Notes: generated by a model not told the origin, from the sequence alone. A stretch of 64,000 nt of DNA from Athripsodes cinereus (GCA_947579605.1 OX388312.1:27675313-27739312), one strand, 5' to 3'. Shown: positions 22,889 to 33,925, numbered from the stretch's first letter. Made by a program: numbers and translations.

Positions 22889-23290
22889 TTTGTCTATGCT
22901 GACGATATAGCAATATAGCATTGCTCGCAGACACTCAAGAAAGAGTTGAATGAAGCCTCAAGAAGAATGGAAAATATATTATTACCTACTGTCAAAATAA
23001 AATGCATGGCCGTCGGAAGAAGTGATGCGACTGCGAACATTGCCGTAAATGAAGTGAGTATCAAACAAGTAAGAGATTTCGGCAGCAGGATAAATCAGTA
23101 TGGCAGCTCAAAATCTGGAACCGTAAGCGGGATAAATCAGGCAAGATTTGAAAATCAAAGCTTGTTGTGACCAAACTTAATGGATTGTACCTAACCCACT
23201 ATACGAGTAGTATATATTTATCACTTTCTTAAAGAGCCATGTCAGGTCCCCCCGACGTCCCCCCCCATCACCCTGGCGTAGGCTTCTCTG
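22889..23290 (+). pseudogene. LINE reverse transcriptase fragment (copy A)
   Basis: The first part gives ADDIAI in one frame, the end of the FADD-box region. The frame from 22946 reads KQVRDFGSRINQYGSSKS, matching the 'EQV..FKYLGS.I..DG...' segment after the RT catalytic core. Only fragments remain. In B the fragment starts at about 41275, where it reads GSRINQDGRSKS. Confidence 0.8.
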
Positions 23291-23295
23291 TTCTG

Positions 23296-23506
23296 CAGGG
23301 TTACTCTTGACAAAACTAAACACGATCTTAATCTAGTCTTGATCTTGATCATACGACGCACGAAGTGACTATGGTCAAAAACACCGCGCTTCCGCTAACG
23401 CGCGATAGGTTTGCGTGTTTTTTTGGCCAATAGTCACTTCGTGCGTCGTATGATCAAGATCAAGACTAGATTAAGATCGTGTTTAGTTTTTTCAAGAGTA
23501 ATCCTG
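23296..23506. mobile_element. 211-bp hAT-type MITE (A only)
   Basis: The ends cagggttactcttgac and its near complement extend into inverted arms of over 70 bp around an 'aacgcgcg' centre. Flanks are ctgttctg (23288-23295) and ctgtactg (23507-23514), 7 of 8 identical, fitting an 8-bp hAT duplication. A second copy of identical length is at 62674-62884. B lacks it but has a 5-bp-longer scar at the site (41566-41580). Confidence 0.87.
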
Positions 23507-23514
23507 CTGTACTG

Positions 23515-25403
23515 TATTTACTATAATTAAAATACGTGCATATTATGTGGCTTTAGTCTTTAATTTTCTCCACAATTATAGTATGACACCGATACAGCGC
23601 TTTGTGATTTAATTATACGAACGAGACAGCGACATCTATGAAAAAATTGAATCATCTTCTCTAGCAAGTCAAGATGCTTTGACTATTCATTCACAGGTGT
23701 CTATACGTGTCTTCTTAAAATACAATTAAGTCACGCATAACAAGATTGCACTTTTTGACTGACTAAGTTATCGATATAATCAAATTTATTGGATATTCTT
23801 TTTTGTGATATACCTACTTAAATATTTTACAAATAAATAAACCTATGAACTTCATCGATTACTGTTATCATCTTGGTCAATTTTCCTGTAGTTTTGTAGA
23901 AAACTATTCAAATATACGATACCTTATTTATTTCTTGCTTACATGGTAAAATTAATGGTTCATAATTCATAAATTTTATTTAAATGAGTGTGACTCAGAT
24001 TCTATTCTACTTTTAAAGGTCATCCACTCGTTTATGATTGATCAGCAGTGTTTCAGATATATTTTCACATTTTCATACTTGTGTTGTTTTCAATAGCAAT
24101 TTTTCAGCTTTGTGAATCTTACAATTGAGTTTTCAATGAAATGATTTTATTATTTTTAATAACTCACCTTACCTTTTTCTGTATCTTATTATAAACCTCT
24201 CATAGATACATCGACAGTCCCTATTACCAAATCAAAACATCTCTATCATTGATGATTTACGATTATAAATTTTGGCTTTCTCTTTTCTTTCAAAAATAAA
24301 AATAATAAATTATGGGGAAATGGCTTTGAAATAAATAGCTACCTTGGCCCTAGAATAAAGACCTAAATTATATAATGATACTGGCCAGTTGCTTCTCTCT
24401 AGATGGAATCCTGAGTAAGCCATTGCCCAAGAATTGTTATATTTAATAACAGATATCAAGTATTCGTCTCACAGTAGGTGTGTTCAGAAATCTAATGTAT
24501 GTACCTACCCCATATGGTCGCACGGGGCTGGCGACCTGTCCACGTAACCACGGCTTCTCTGTCAAAGAACTTATATTCAAATTCTTTTACCTAGAAGTGC
24601 ATCTTTTTGGCAATGATATTTTATGTGTTAGGTACTGTTAATTTCATGAAAGGGTCATACAAGTACTTATCCTTCAAAATAATGAGTTATAAAGAAGCAA
24701 TAACGTCAAAGACGTTCCATATTTTGTCCAACGTATTTCAATGGAGCTCACCATGAATAAGTTATATTAAAACCTATTACGCATATTATTAAATAAATTT
24801 CATAATATTCTTCATAATAATTATACTTAGTAGTAGTAATATTATTGTGAAGGTTCTTTTGAAAATTATTATTTATCGCCATGATTGTTTGATCTTGAAA
24901 AATAAATAAAAATTTATCGCAATATCAGACCGCCAAATTTCACAATAATTTCATGATAAACAGGTATTTAATATATTGTTAAAGGGGGCCAACATCAAGA
25001 TAGATAAAATTTTATTTAGGTAATCATATTTAAAAAATATTTATTGATTCATAATATACGAGAACCTAATTAATTAAAAAATGAACTTGGCCATGATTTT
25101 CAATAAAGATATGGATATATCTACTATGCGGGAACAATTATTTTTAAAATTACAAAAATGGAGAGGTCAAACGTTCTGGAGGCATCAGTAAAGCATTAAC
25201 ATCTCTGAAGAAAGTATCAAAGAGTAATGGAGCTCCGACACAATTAGGATAAAGCATATAAAAAAAAAATTGTAACTTACATAGGTAGATATTTCGTGTT
25301 AATAATCATATTTTTTTTTACGAAACAGTACTTGTTAGGTATAAACATATGCAAATTGCATATTATGCTCACACAATTTTGTCAACAGAATGAATATATT
25401 AAA
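23515..25403. other. Low-repeat shared sequence, no gene recognised
   Basis: Closely matched by 41590-43461. A short piece at 24525-24575 ('ctggcgacctgtccacgtaa', 'ccacggc') resembles 47825-47880 inverted. No exon-like frame was identified. Confidence 0.5.
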
Positions 25404-25481
25404 TTATCAAATAAAATAAAATAAATATTTATTATTTTTGTTTCGTGTTACTGTTGAGTAAGACTAACGCACGACCGGTTT

Positions 25482-25681
25482 NNNNNNNNNNNNNNNNNNN
25501 NNNNNNNNNNNNNNNNNNNNNNNNNNNNNNNNNNNNNNNNNNNNNNNNNNNNNNNNNNNNNNNNNNNNNNNNNNNNNNNNNNNNNNNNNNNNNNNNNNNN
25601 NNNNNNNNNNNNNNNNNNNNNNNNNNNNNNNNNNNNNNNNNNNNNNNNNNNNNNNNNNNNNNNNNNNNNNNNNNNNNNNNN
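25482..25681. other. Assembly gap of 200 N
   Basis: Exactly 200 undetermined bases between copies A and B. A round number usually marks a gap of unknown size. The frames reported across it contain only N. Confidence 0.99.
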
Positions 25682-25975
25682 GGGAAACCAACAATCACCT
25701 AAGGGTTATAATGCTGCAGTTGTTCTAACAGTCGCATTACATTTTCCGGTCATTTATTCCTACAAATACCTAATTGATACCATCAACCTATATTGTATAG
25801 ACTTGATTTTCAAGGAAAAGTTATAATGCGACCCAAAATTTTGCAACCAAACACATTGCTGTTCTAAGGCTTGAAGGACATTGTTTTTTGTTGTTGTTGT
25901 AGGGTGCTTTTATGGACATCTAAGTTGGAAAGAAATCAAAAGCATCTTAATGTTAAGGAGTGAAAGCCAGTACTA

Positions 25976-26224
25976 GTACTATACCATCACGACATATCCC
26001 ACAAATGAGGTAGCCAACAGACCAGTTGCATGCAATAAAATGCAGGGTACCTTACTCGTGCCAACAAACAATTAAAACATTCAGGATGGATATATGGCAA
26101 ACCTCATTGCTGAATTTAAGATGTAATATATCTTTAACTTTTCGAACACCTGCATTTTAAAAGACACTCAAAACTTACGGAGAAGAACGGAAGACAATTT
26201 TTTTGCCTGGTGCTCCACGAAACA
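25976..26224 (-). repeat. SINE-A copy (counterpart of 14609)
   Basis: Starts 'actataccatcacgacatat' and ends 'ggtgctccacga'. It retains the family start 'actatacc', which the A copy has lost. Confidence 0.88.
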
Positions 26225-26979
26225 TTAGTATTTAAGTAGAAATAACATATAAATAATTAATAGTAAATTAGAAGCTACTGTACGACACGTCTTTACCGTA
26301 CAGGTCTATGATTGATACACAAAGTATATTAAATACTATTTAACGACCCATCTCAACATAAGTAAATTGATTTACCTGTTTATGCAGATGCAACGTTCAA
26401 TTAATCAAAACGATGTCTGGTATCAATCATCAGTAGAGACCATTGACCATTATTCATCAATAATAATTTCATATGATATTGTTGTTTAATTCAATTTTAT
26501 TACAAATAAAAAGATTATTATTACTAAGTACATAATTATTCATCTAAAACAGAGGCTCCCAACCTTATTTCAACCACCGCTCATTTTGTGGAATTTATTG
26601 CACACACATAAGGGGCGTGTCTTTTAAAGGAGCCAGGGCTAGAGACAGAGCCAGTTTTGTTTGACCATACAAGATTTTAGGAAGATTTGAATTTATTATT
26701 TTTGTATAATATAATTATGTAGAAATTAAAGTAGTGCACACGGCATAGCTCAGGAAATAAACGCCAAAATTGATAAATTATCACTTGTACATAGCATTAG
26801 CACTTTCCTAAAAAATGGCTCATATTGGAAATTATTTAATAACTGACAAAACAATGATTAAAATGTCTTAGTTTTATCCATGTTCCATTGTGATATCGGG
26901 AATGTATTCATTTTCCATACAAATCTAATGAGTAACGATAATAATATTTCTGTCAATAAATAAAACATAAATTATACAT

Positions 26980-27176
26980 AATTGCGAGAAGGGAACCTGA
27001 GAACCAGGAAAGAGTACTGGGTAAAACTGGGGTTGGGGCAGGAAGGCGTGGAAGAGATCGAGTACCAGCAAGATGGAGCTAACAAATTAAGGAGGCCACA
27101 CAGAGCTCACTGCACATAGTGAAGGATTGCTCGAGGTGAAGACGGATGGTCTATGGAACGAAGCATGATGGTCACG
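26980..27176 (+). pseudogene. LINE C-terminal tail (copy B, left part)
   Basis: Counterpart of 15615-15811. Here the right part also survives beyond the inserted TIR element: 'atcctcaaaattgaggg' with 'accgacgga' at 28053-28078, which rejoins in the order seen uninterrupted at 54100-54150. Confidence 0.78.
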
Positions 27177-28043
27177 GTGACAGGAAAATTATTCGAATCA
27201 CAATTATTCGAATTGATAATTCTTCGAAAAAACATTTGTACGAATTCACTTTTTTTCGAATGACAATTATTCGAATCCACAATTATCAGAAAACACAATT
27301 GTTCGAATTTATATTGGTAACGACAATTATTTGAAACACAATTCTTCGAATTTTTATTATCAAGACAGATAATTTTGCTCCTATTTTCGGCAAAAAGTGA
27401 CTCGCTTAGCGAAGTAATATTATATAATACGACTCAGTTAGCAATCGATTTATTTAAATAGTGTCAAACGTTTGGAAAAATAATTTAAATATATTTATAA
27501 TTAGGTATGAAAGCAATTGCCTCATTTTCTTAAGAAACTAAAACAACATTTGTTGTTTATGAACTCGTCCACAGTTGGATGAGGTATGGCTGGGGTTTTA
27601 TATGAAACGTAATATAATCGTGTCAATATGATCTGCTTCTGAACATCAAAATAAAACGAATTTAGATTAATACAATTTTTTTTTTTTTAAAAAGATATAT
27701 CTGGGTTTTTGTTATAAACCCAAATACAACCTCATACACCTTTCACAGTAAGCTACTAAAAGCTTGTGTCGTGAAAGGGGAGTTTGCCGGCACCTGGTAT
27801 CGAACCACGGACCCCTTGTTCACGAGGCCGAGACTCTACCTCCAGGCTACCGACGAACTCGTAACTCGAACTCAAACAAAATAGTTTGAAGAATGTGGTT
27901 TTCTAACAAATGTTAGTCGAACAATTCACTTTCCATTAATTGTAATTCGAATAATTGATAGTCGAACAAATGTTATTCGAAGATTTGCTAAATCGAATAA
28001 TAATTTTTCGAACAATTGTATTTCGAAGAATTATCATGTAATC
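27177..28043. mobile_element. TTCGAA-rich TIR element with 9-bp target duplication (complete, copy B)
   Basis: Flanked by atggtcacg at 27168-27176 and 28044-28052. The left end gtgacaggaaaattattcga pairs imperfectly with the right end, whose complement starts gattacatgataattcttcg. Both ends are built of attcgaa words at 10-20 bp spacing. A 9-bp duplication is usual for Mutator-type elements. No transposase frame. A SINE-B copy is inserted within it. Confidence 0.88.
27674..27872 (-). mobile_element. tRNA-derived SINE-B copy (B only)
   Basis: Reverse orientation: poly-T, 'gatatatctgggttt', 'cctttcacagtaagctact', then the tRNA-like head with 'ggtatcgaacc' (B box reversed) and 'cctccaggcta' (A box reversed). 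A has the uninterrupted sequence at about 16330-16345. Confidence 0.93.
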
Positions 28044-28237
28044 ATGGTCACGATCCTCAAAATTGAGGGACCGACGGATATTAAGATGAACGTGCCCAAA
28101 GGATAAGAATTTGTACAGAATGTAGTAGTTTTCCTCAGATGCCTTGTCTAATTACGGTGTCTATTGAGGACATATAAACATCTAAGTATATTGATGGGCA
28201 CCAATATTTATAAGATTTGGTATATTATGAATAAATT

Positions 28238-28476
28238 ACTATACCATCACGGCATATCCCACAAGTGGGGTAGCCAGCATACCAGCTGCATATAAAACAT
28301 GCAAGCTGTCTTCTCCGTGCCATAATAAAATCAAGACATTCAGGATGGGTGGCAAACCTCATCGCCGAATTTTAGATGTAAAATGTCTTATTTTTTCGAA
28401 CACCTGCCTTTTACAGGACACTCGAAAACTTACGGAGAAGAGTGGGAGACCAATTCTTTACCGGGTGCTCCACGGG
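28238..28476 (-). mobile_element. SINE-A copy present only in B, 239 bp
   Basis: Flanked by ataaatt on both sides (28231-28237, 28477-28483). A has a single ataaatt at 16602-16608 and no element. This pair defines the family ends: 'actataccatcacgg' on this strand and '...ggtgctccacggg'. Because other copies also show 'ataa' after cacggg, part of the right flank could be element sequence. Confidence 0.95.
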
Positions 28477-28483
28477 ATAAATT

Positions 28484-28630
28484 GCTGAAATAGCTTTATT
28501 TCTCGGATATTTCAGGAGCCCAAGGACTCCTATTTATCCGTTTAGGTGACAATTTATTAATATTTGAACTCTCTCTAGTCTAATACCACTATGCCAGTGT
28601 TGGCATCTCCGATCCTACCACGTCAGGTAT
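28484..28630 (+). repeat. Dispersed ~145-bp repeat (copy B)
   Basis: Counterpart of 16605-16750, separated from its left neighbour by the SINE-A insertion. Confidence 0.75.
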
Positions 28631-28983
28631 CTTCATATCTAATATATAAAAGGAAGTCGTGTGTGTTACAACACTTATAACTCAAGAATGGCTGTACCGA
28701 TTTGAATGATCTCTGATTTGTTGGATTCTTCTCCGCCCGGAATAAACTATAGGCTATTAAAACATCTTACAAATTCACGGGAAGAAAAAATATGAAGAAA
28801 ATTATTTACGCCATACATTTTTAATTTCAAAAATAAAAACAATATGGAGAGTTATTGCGCTGTTAGCGCCCCCACGTCGCCTGTTGCATTGTGCTAAAAT
28901 AATCCGTAGGTTCTGCTATATTAAGAACCAAATTACTATAACTAATATGAACGAAATGTGTACTAATATTTGTTTACTATAAA

Positions 28984-29602
28984 TCGGTAGTTACATGGCA
29001 ATAGGTTGTATCTCACTAAAACATAATTTTACAGGAGAGCAAAAACAAAGTTTGCAAAAGAGATATTTCAGCCAAATTTCGAGCATTATATATCAAAATC
29101 AAGGTAATTATTATTTCTACAAGATAGATGTAACATTCTCTTAATAATTTCTTCTACAAGATGTATGTAACATTCACTAAATCTCCCCCCTCTGTGACCA
29201 CCTTCAATTTTTGTAGGTGACATTTTACTGTTTCAGTACTGTTGAGAATGCCCATTGAAGTGGGCGAAAACGTTAGAGTGTGAATAAATATAGTGAAAAT
29301 TATAACAGTGTTTTGATTATTTATTAATGTTTGAAAATGAATTTTCACAGTGTGAACACAAACACCCTTCAACAATTCACTAAATAATTTCTTGCAGTTT
29401 AAAAATATTTGAGTTTTTTTGCCATGTTGATGAAAACAATCTTTCTACATGTCAATAAGTTACGTCTTTTCTCTCTTTATTCTGACTATAAAGAGACATA
29501 TCCTTTTGCCACATCAAATATTACACTATTTTGAGCATTTTATGGAACAAACTTGAAAACGCAAAAAATGCGAGATACAACCTATTGCCATGTAACTACC
29601 GA
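28984..29602. repeat. Inverted-repeat cargo inside Helitron 1
   Basis: 'tcggtagttacatggcaata' followed by 'ggttgtatctc' at the left is repeated inverted at 29571-29602. Between them lie two direct copies of 'tctacaagat..atgtaaca' and an 'agtgggcgaaaacgtta' segment followed by AATAAA. This is probably a DNA element captured or inserted before the Helitron spread. Confidence 0.75.
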
Positions 29603-30169
29603 ATTATTCGACTAATATTTATGTATCGATAGATCTTTTGTCACATAAATGTGGACGTGCACAGATTATATTTGAAATTGTATTTTATTTTTGCAGATGG
29701 AAAATTATTATTGAACCAAAAATTGTGCTATTAAAGATGAAAATAAGAATGTGTTCATGTAGGTAGTTCTGATGCAAGATTGTGTAGTGAAATTTGCAGA
29801 CAGAGAAGAAAAATTACGAAGAAAATTATTTACGCCATACATTTTAAATTTCAATAAAAAATGCAATATGGAGAATTATACAAAATCAACAATGAAGTTT
29901 TTTTTATAGATTGGCCTATTTATATGATAATTTTTCTATACATTCTCAAATAAGAATCGTTATCCATACAATTGGATAACGATTCCGAACATCTGTAGTT
30001 CTGATATTTCAATTTTTAAAAAATCATGGAAAGAATTTTTATAAATTTTAAATGAATAGGTAAAATCTACCTGAAAAAAAATTAGTACCTACATAATTAT
30101 ATTACGTACTGCAGATAATTTATAAACAAATCTGAGTTAAGTATAATTGTTCAACATAAATTGTTCATG

Positions 30170-30335
30170 TCGGCCGGTGTGGCGCGGAGCTCTTTCCTTT
30201 GAGTCACGAGGTCCCGGGTTCGATTCCCGGACAGGGCAAAGTGAAGAATGACCTTTTTCAAATTGTCCTGGGTCTGGGTGTTACATATACATGTATATAT
30301 AGTGCATTGTATATGTGTGTATCGTCGCGTTAGTA
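30170..30335 (+). mobile_element. tRNA-derived SINE-C inside Helitron 1
   Basis: 'ccggtgtggcgcggag' is followed by a B box 'gggttcgattccc' and then 'ttgtcctgggtctgggtgtt', 'acat' and 'agtgcattgtat'. The same family occurs free at 40384-40530. It is not a working tRNA: there is no acceptor stem pairing and the SINE body follows. Confidence 0.85.
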
Positions 30336-30409
30336 CCCATAATCAAGATTCATCGAAGTTTGGGACTAGCTCGATGTGTGTGAAATGTCTATGTAAAAAA
30401 AATGAATCT

Positions 30410-30766
30410 AACTTTCGCAGTTTAGCGGCCCCACCCGTTGTCGAGTACTTTTTTTCCATAGAAAAGGTAATATTTTTGAAACTTGAGGAAATTGTTGCCA
30501 TATGTAGAATTATTTTAATTTGCCGGCAAAAAAAATCCACTTCGAAAATTAATTTCCTAAAATTCCGTACATATTACTCGACAACGGGTGGGGCCGCTCA
30601 AGTTTCATAGTTGCGAATTTTTTTTCCTATAAAAGAATTTTCCAAAAATTTGGTGACCAAAAAATAATTCACCATATGGCAACAATTTCCTTAAGTTTCG
30701 AAAATATTACTTTTTCTATGGAAAAAAGTACTCGACAACGGGTGGGGCCGCTAAACTGCGAAAGTT
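30410..30766. repeat. Foldback element inside Helitron 1
   Basis: 'aactttcgcagtttagcggc' with 'cccacccgttgtcgagtac' at the left is exactly inverted at the right end. A third, inverted copy of the 'ctcgacaacgggtggggccg' core sits in the middle at about 30576-30600. No ORF of note. The frame at 30248-30610 crosses it. Confidence 0.85.
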
Positions 30767-30839
30767 CCAAATGAATTATATTTTTTTACACTATACCTTC
30801 GATGACACACTTTGACAATTACGGGAGTTTGTAAAGAGA

Positions 30840-31030
30840 TTAATAACATTAATCATTCATAAAGTCAGTGGGAGAGGGCAGAAGATAGGGCAGGTGTCGA
30901 ACATGTGTGTTGAAAGGCTTGGTTTGGAGTGGCCAGAGGTCCTGGAAGCAGCGGTGGACAGTTATCTCTGGAGGAGATACTTAGGGGCAATGGGCCCCCG
31001 ACCGAACTAGGACAAGGGGAAGAAGATGTA
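30840..31030 (+). pseudogene. LINE tail fragment carried by Helitron 1
   Basis: The forward frame reads VERLGLEWPEVLEAAVDSYL followed by WRRYLGAMGP, resembling the last residues of insect LINE polyproteins (W......A.DR..WR). A minus-strand 60-codon frame here is its shadow. Confidence 0.6.
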
Positions 31031-31204
31031 TGTATGAAATCGTTCATTGATTCTTAGGCGGTACGAAGTTCGCCGGGCCAGCTAGTTATGAATAAATATG
31101 AAGATACCTGAAACATCAGTTTTTTTTTTGGTTTCTACCTACCACTCTTTTGGAGAATTTGAGCACCCACTGGGGCGCGGCGCCTGCTTTGTTGGGAACC
31201 TCTG

Positions 31205-32018
31205 ATCTATATCACTCGCAACAACGCGCTGATATGTCAGTCATGATGATAATAAGCATGCTGTATTAATATAATTTAATCTTTTTGTAATATGTATGTT
31301 TGTACATATTATGTCTCTTGTTGTTAAATAATAACTGCTATTATTAATCTGTATGTTCATTTATCTCAATGTCAGTGTCAAATATTGAACCAAATAATAA
31401 TTATACCTGGCTACAAATAATAATATCTCAACCCCATCATTTTGTTTGATCAAAACTTACTTTTTAGAGGAAGACTCCCTAAAATATTATGAATAGGTTA
31501 AATGGCGTTTAGTGCGTAATAAAGATATTCCGCCGAATCCTCCAATAACGCAGTGTTGGGTCAATTTCTACTATAGGTTTTCCAGTACCTAGTAGAAAAA
31601 TATGTTGATTACCATAGTTTTACGTATTTTTATTATCTTTAACTGTATACCGTAACAAGATATCACAGAAGCCATATGGGGGCGAGAGGGTGCATCTTGT
31701 CCAGTGATTGCAATTTTATTTAAATGCATAATTAGGTAGGTATGCTATGATTTTCAACTATGCAGAGGAATAAACCATTGTATAAATATAATTCCTACCC
31801 CTCCCACAGCTCATATCTGGATTTCTCATGATATCTTGTAACAGTGTACAGTGAAAGATAATTCAAATAAATGCAACTATGATACTATTGGATAACCTAT
31901 GGTAGAAATAGACCCATCATGGCAATAATTTTTAAAATAAAATAAAATAATTTAAAATAATTAGCAGATTTACTTCAATATAGAATATTTAAAATATTAT
32001 ATAACCTACTACTATTAT
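31205..32018. other. No recognised feature (counterpart of 16900-17680)
   Basis: Matches copy A with small insertions such as 'acctag' near 31580 and 'taggtagg' near 31733. Confidence 0.45.
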
Positions 32019-32019
32019 T

Positions 32020-32255
32020 ACACCATCATGGCTTATCCTACAAGTAGGGTAGCTATCAGACCAGCTGCATATAATAAACATGCAAGCCATCCTCTCCATA
32101 CCAACAAAAAAATAAGACATTCAGGATGGGTGACAAAACTCATCGCAAAACTCGATGTTAGATGTATTTATTTTTCGATCACCTGCCTTTAACAGTACAG
32201 TCGAAAACTCACGGAAAAGAGTGGGAGACCAATGCTTTACCGGATGCTCTATTTT
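32020..32255 (-). repeat. SINE-A copy (counterpart of 17683)
   Basis: Same insertion and boundaries as in A, differing at a few bases. The 86-codon minus frame at 32121-32381 overlaps it and is not considered real. Confidence 0.88.
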
Positions 32256-32682
32256 GCTATAAGGCAATAATCGTGGTTTAAAATTTAACAACTGCATTGT
32301 AGGTGAGTCCATTACAAAAACATGGTTAAAAAGTGCAACAAGCATTTCACAATTGATATTTATGGTAGGAGGAGAGATCAAGATATAAATCTAATTTTTT
32401 TAAGTACTAAATCTTAAATGGCTTTATCTACTAAATTTTAATTACGTAAATAAATCATTGTTTCGTGTTGTTGCTAACGCGAAAGAAAGATTTGCAAGTT
32501 GGCCTTAATTCTGTCTATAGAATAATCTTATTTTAAGGTGCTCATTTCACTATGAATCTTTATGAGATAAAGTGTACGTGATTTAAAGCACGTAGTCCTA
32601 TGAATTATATTCTGTTCATTGACTGGAGCGGGGCTCTATGTAAAACAGGCCATGTCTCGAATTGTGTTGTCACGTGGACGTT

Positions 32683-32743
32683 CTTTCTTTTTCTTTTCTT
32701 TCTTTTTTTTCCGGCAAGGCACCCGATATCGAGTGAATTATGA
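32683..32743 (-). mobile_element. 61-bp truncated retroposon with 12-bp target duplication (B only)
   Basis: Flanked by cacgtggacgtt at 32671-32682 and 32744-32755; A has one copy of this word near 18341 and no insert. On the minus strand it reads 'tcactcgatatcgggtgcct', 'tgccgg', then an A-rich tail of aaaag/aaag units. Confidence 0.92.
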
Positions 32744-32887
32744 CACGTGGACGTTATTAACAATGATAACGTAAGATTGATTGTTCAGTGCCATGAGCCA
32801 GTTAATAAACAATGGAAACAAAATCATACTCAAATAGGTTGGTATATGTTTTCGTTACATATTTTTGGGTTTACTATATAATTTATC

Positions 32888-33164
32888 AACCCGTGGAGCA
32901 CCCGGTAAAGAATTAGTCTCCCACTCTTTTCCGCAAGTTTTTGAGTGTCCTGTAAAAGGCGGGTGTTCGAAAATAAAAATATTTTTTTCCCCCAAAATAG
33001 TATATACACAAAATAGCATAAAAATAGCATTATGGAATATATTAAATTAAATTAATTTATAGCTTAAATTCAGTGATGAGGTTTTCCATCCATCCTGAAT
33101 CTCTTAATTTTTTGTTGGCTGGTCTGCTGGCTACCTCACTTGTGGGATATGCTGTGATGGGATA
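32888..33164 (+). repeat. SINE-A copy (counterpart of 18480)
   Basis: Begins acccgtggagcacccggtaa; ends 'gctgtgatgggatagataca'. The short frames at 32830-33050 are shadows. Confidence 0.9.
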
Positions 33165-33169
33165 GATAC

Positions 33170-33779
33170 ATAGATAGATAATTTTTTAGAAAAAAGCCAC
33201 AAAAGAATTATAAAAACTTCAAAAAAATGTTTTTACACAAATTTCCAGATCACAGCTAGGTAGGAATGTACCTACTTATTCTAACGAAAGTGTTGAATAG
33301 ATTTTAGATAATTCGTAGGTATACAGAAGAGTATTTTATAGAAAAAGGAGAATTTAATTAATGTCTTGGCCCTCAGGATTCTTTGCACCAGAGTCATGGA
33401 TCGGAGACTTATTTCTGGTCTAGCAAGTACATCAGAAATGAAACCGTAAGTGGTTACCCGTAGGGATCATTTTAAATCAGGTTTTTTCCCATCTCATCTC
33501 AATATAATAACGTGTAACAAGTGCGAATAACATTATTGTATTGAAATATATACGATTATTCACGAGTAAATCGTTGAATTGTGAAATAGGCTCTAGAATA
33601 CTTCGTACAAAAATGTGATTTACATAAGGCGACAAATAAATTTAATGCTCTCATCTTAAGACATGGTCTGTTGTCTGATGGTTGAAGACACAATTGGGAG
33701 ATCCTTCTCTACCTTCAAGTCACGCAATAGTAAAAATACTCGATTTGTTTCAAACCTAGATTGGTTTTCAAAAAATATA
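33170..33779. other. No recognised feature
   Basis: Counterpart of 18760-19374. No gene identified. Confidence 0.45.
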
Positions 33780-33915
33780 TTTATTTGTTTATTTATGCAT
33801 TCTTTACCGTACATTGATTACAATACATATTTTTTTTATAGGAAATGCAATAAAATAAAATATTGACAATATACAGAGGAAGAGTTTATCGCAGAGGTAC
33901 GATCTCTTCCAACTA
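33780..33915 (-). mobile_element. LINE 3' end (counterpart of 19375)
   Basis: Same conserved 'gcgataaactcttcctctgt' tail on the minus strand; ends at the empty SINE-A site. Confidence 0.75.
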
Positions 33916-33925
33916 ACCTAAGTGA

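Larger units (their letters stand above)
14232..25403 (+). repeat. Copy A of a duplicated region (probable haplotype 1)
   Basis: Collinear and same orientation with 25682-43461. The left anchor is 'gggaaaccaacc' (14237) against 'gggaaaccaaca' (25682); the right anchor is 'tgaatatattaaa' near 25400 against 43455. Blocks are nearly identical and differ by scattered substitutions, small indels and whole-element insertions. Copy A reaches to 78 bases before the assembly gap, and those bases are unlike the corresponding place in B. See the finding on false duplication. Confidence 0.93.
28638..31085 (+). mobile_element. Helitron 1, non-autonomous, 2448 bp
   Basis: Begins TCTAATATATAAAAGG and ends in CTAG after 'gttcgccgggccag', with a GGCG...CGCC hairpin just upstream. 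It lies between A and T with no duplication. A has the intact site 'ta|ttatg' between 16762 and 16763. Together these define a Helitron. No Rep or helicase frame is present. Cargo: a TIR element (28984-29602), a tRNA-like SINE (30170-30335), a foldback (30410-30766) and a LINE tail piece (30840-31020). Frames of 120 and 65 codons inside are cargo shadows. Confidence 0.96.
26550..31204. mobile_element. hAT-type element (copy B) expanded by nested insertions
   Basis: Same termini as 15183-16883 (cagaggctcccaac ... gttgggaacctctg). The left flank is atctaaaa, the right atctatat. It is enlarged from 1.7 to 4.7 kb by SINE-B, SINE-A and a Helitron. Confidence 0.85.

Noticed and set aside
25432..25702. 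Frames running across the gap
   Set aside because: They consist of N and have no information.
30190..30245. tRNA-like sequence with a good B box (also 40395-40460, 3940-4010, 27800-27860)
   Set aside because: Each continues into a SINE body and tail, occurs in several copies and lacks a pairing acceptor stem. They are SINE heads, not tRNA genes.
30248..30610. 120-codon frame, repeated exactly at 36704-37066
   Set aside because: Both lie inside the two Helitron copies and span SINE-C and the foldback. Conservation reflects recent copying, not coding function. There is no domain and no codon pattern.
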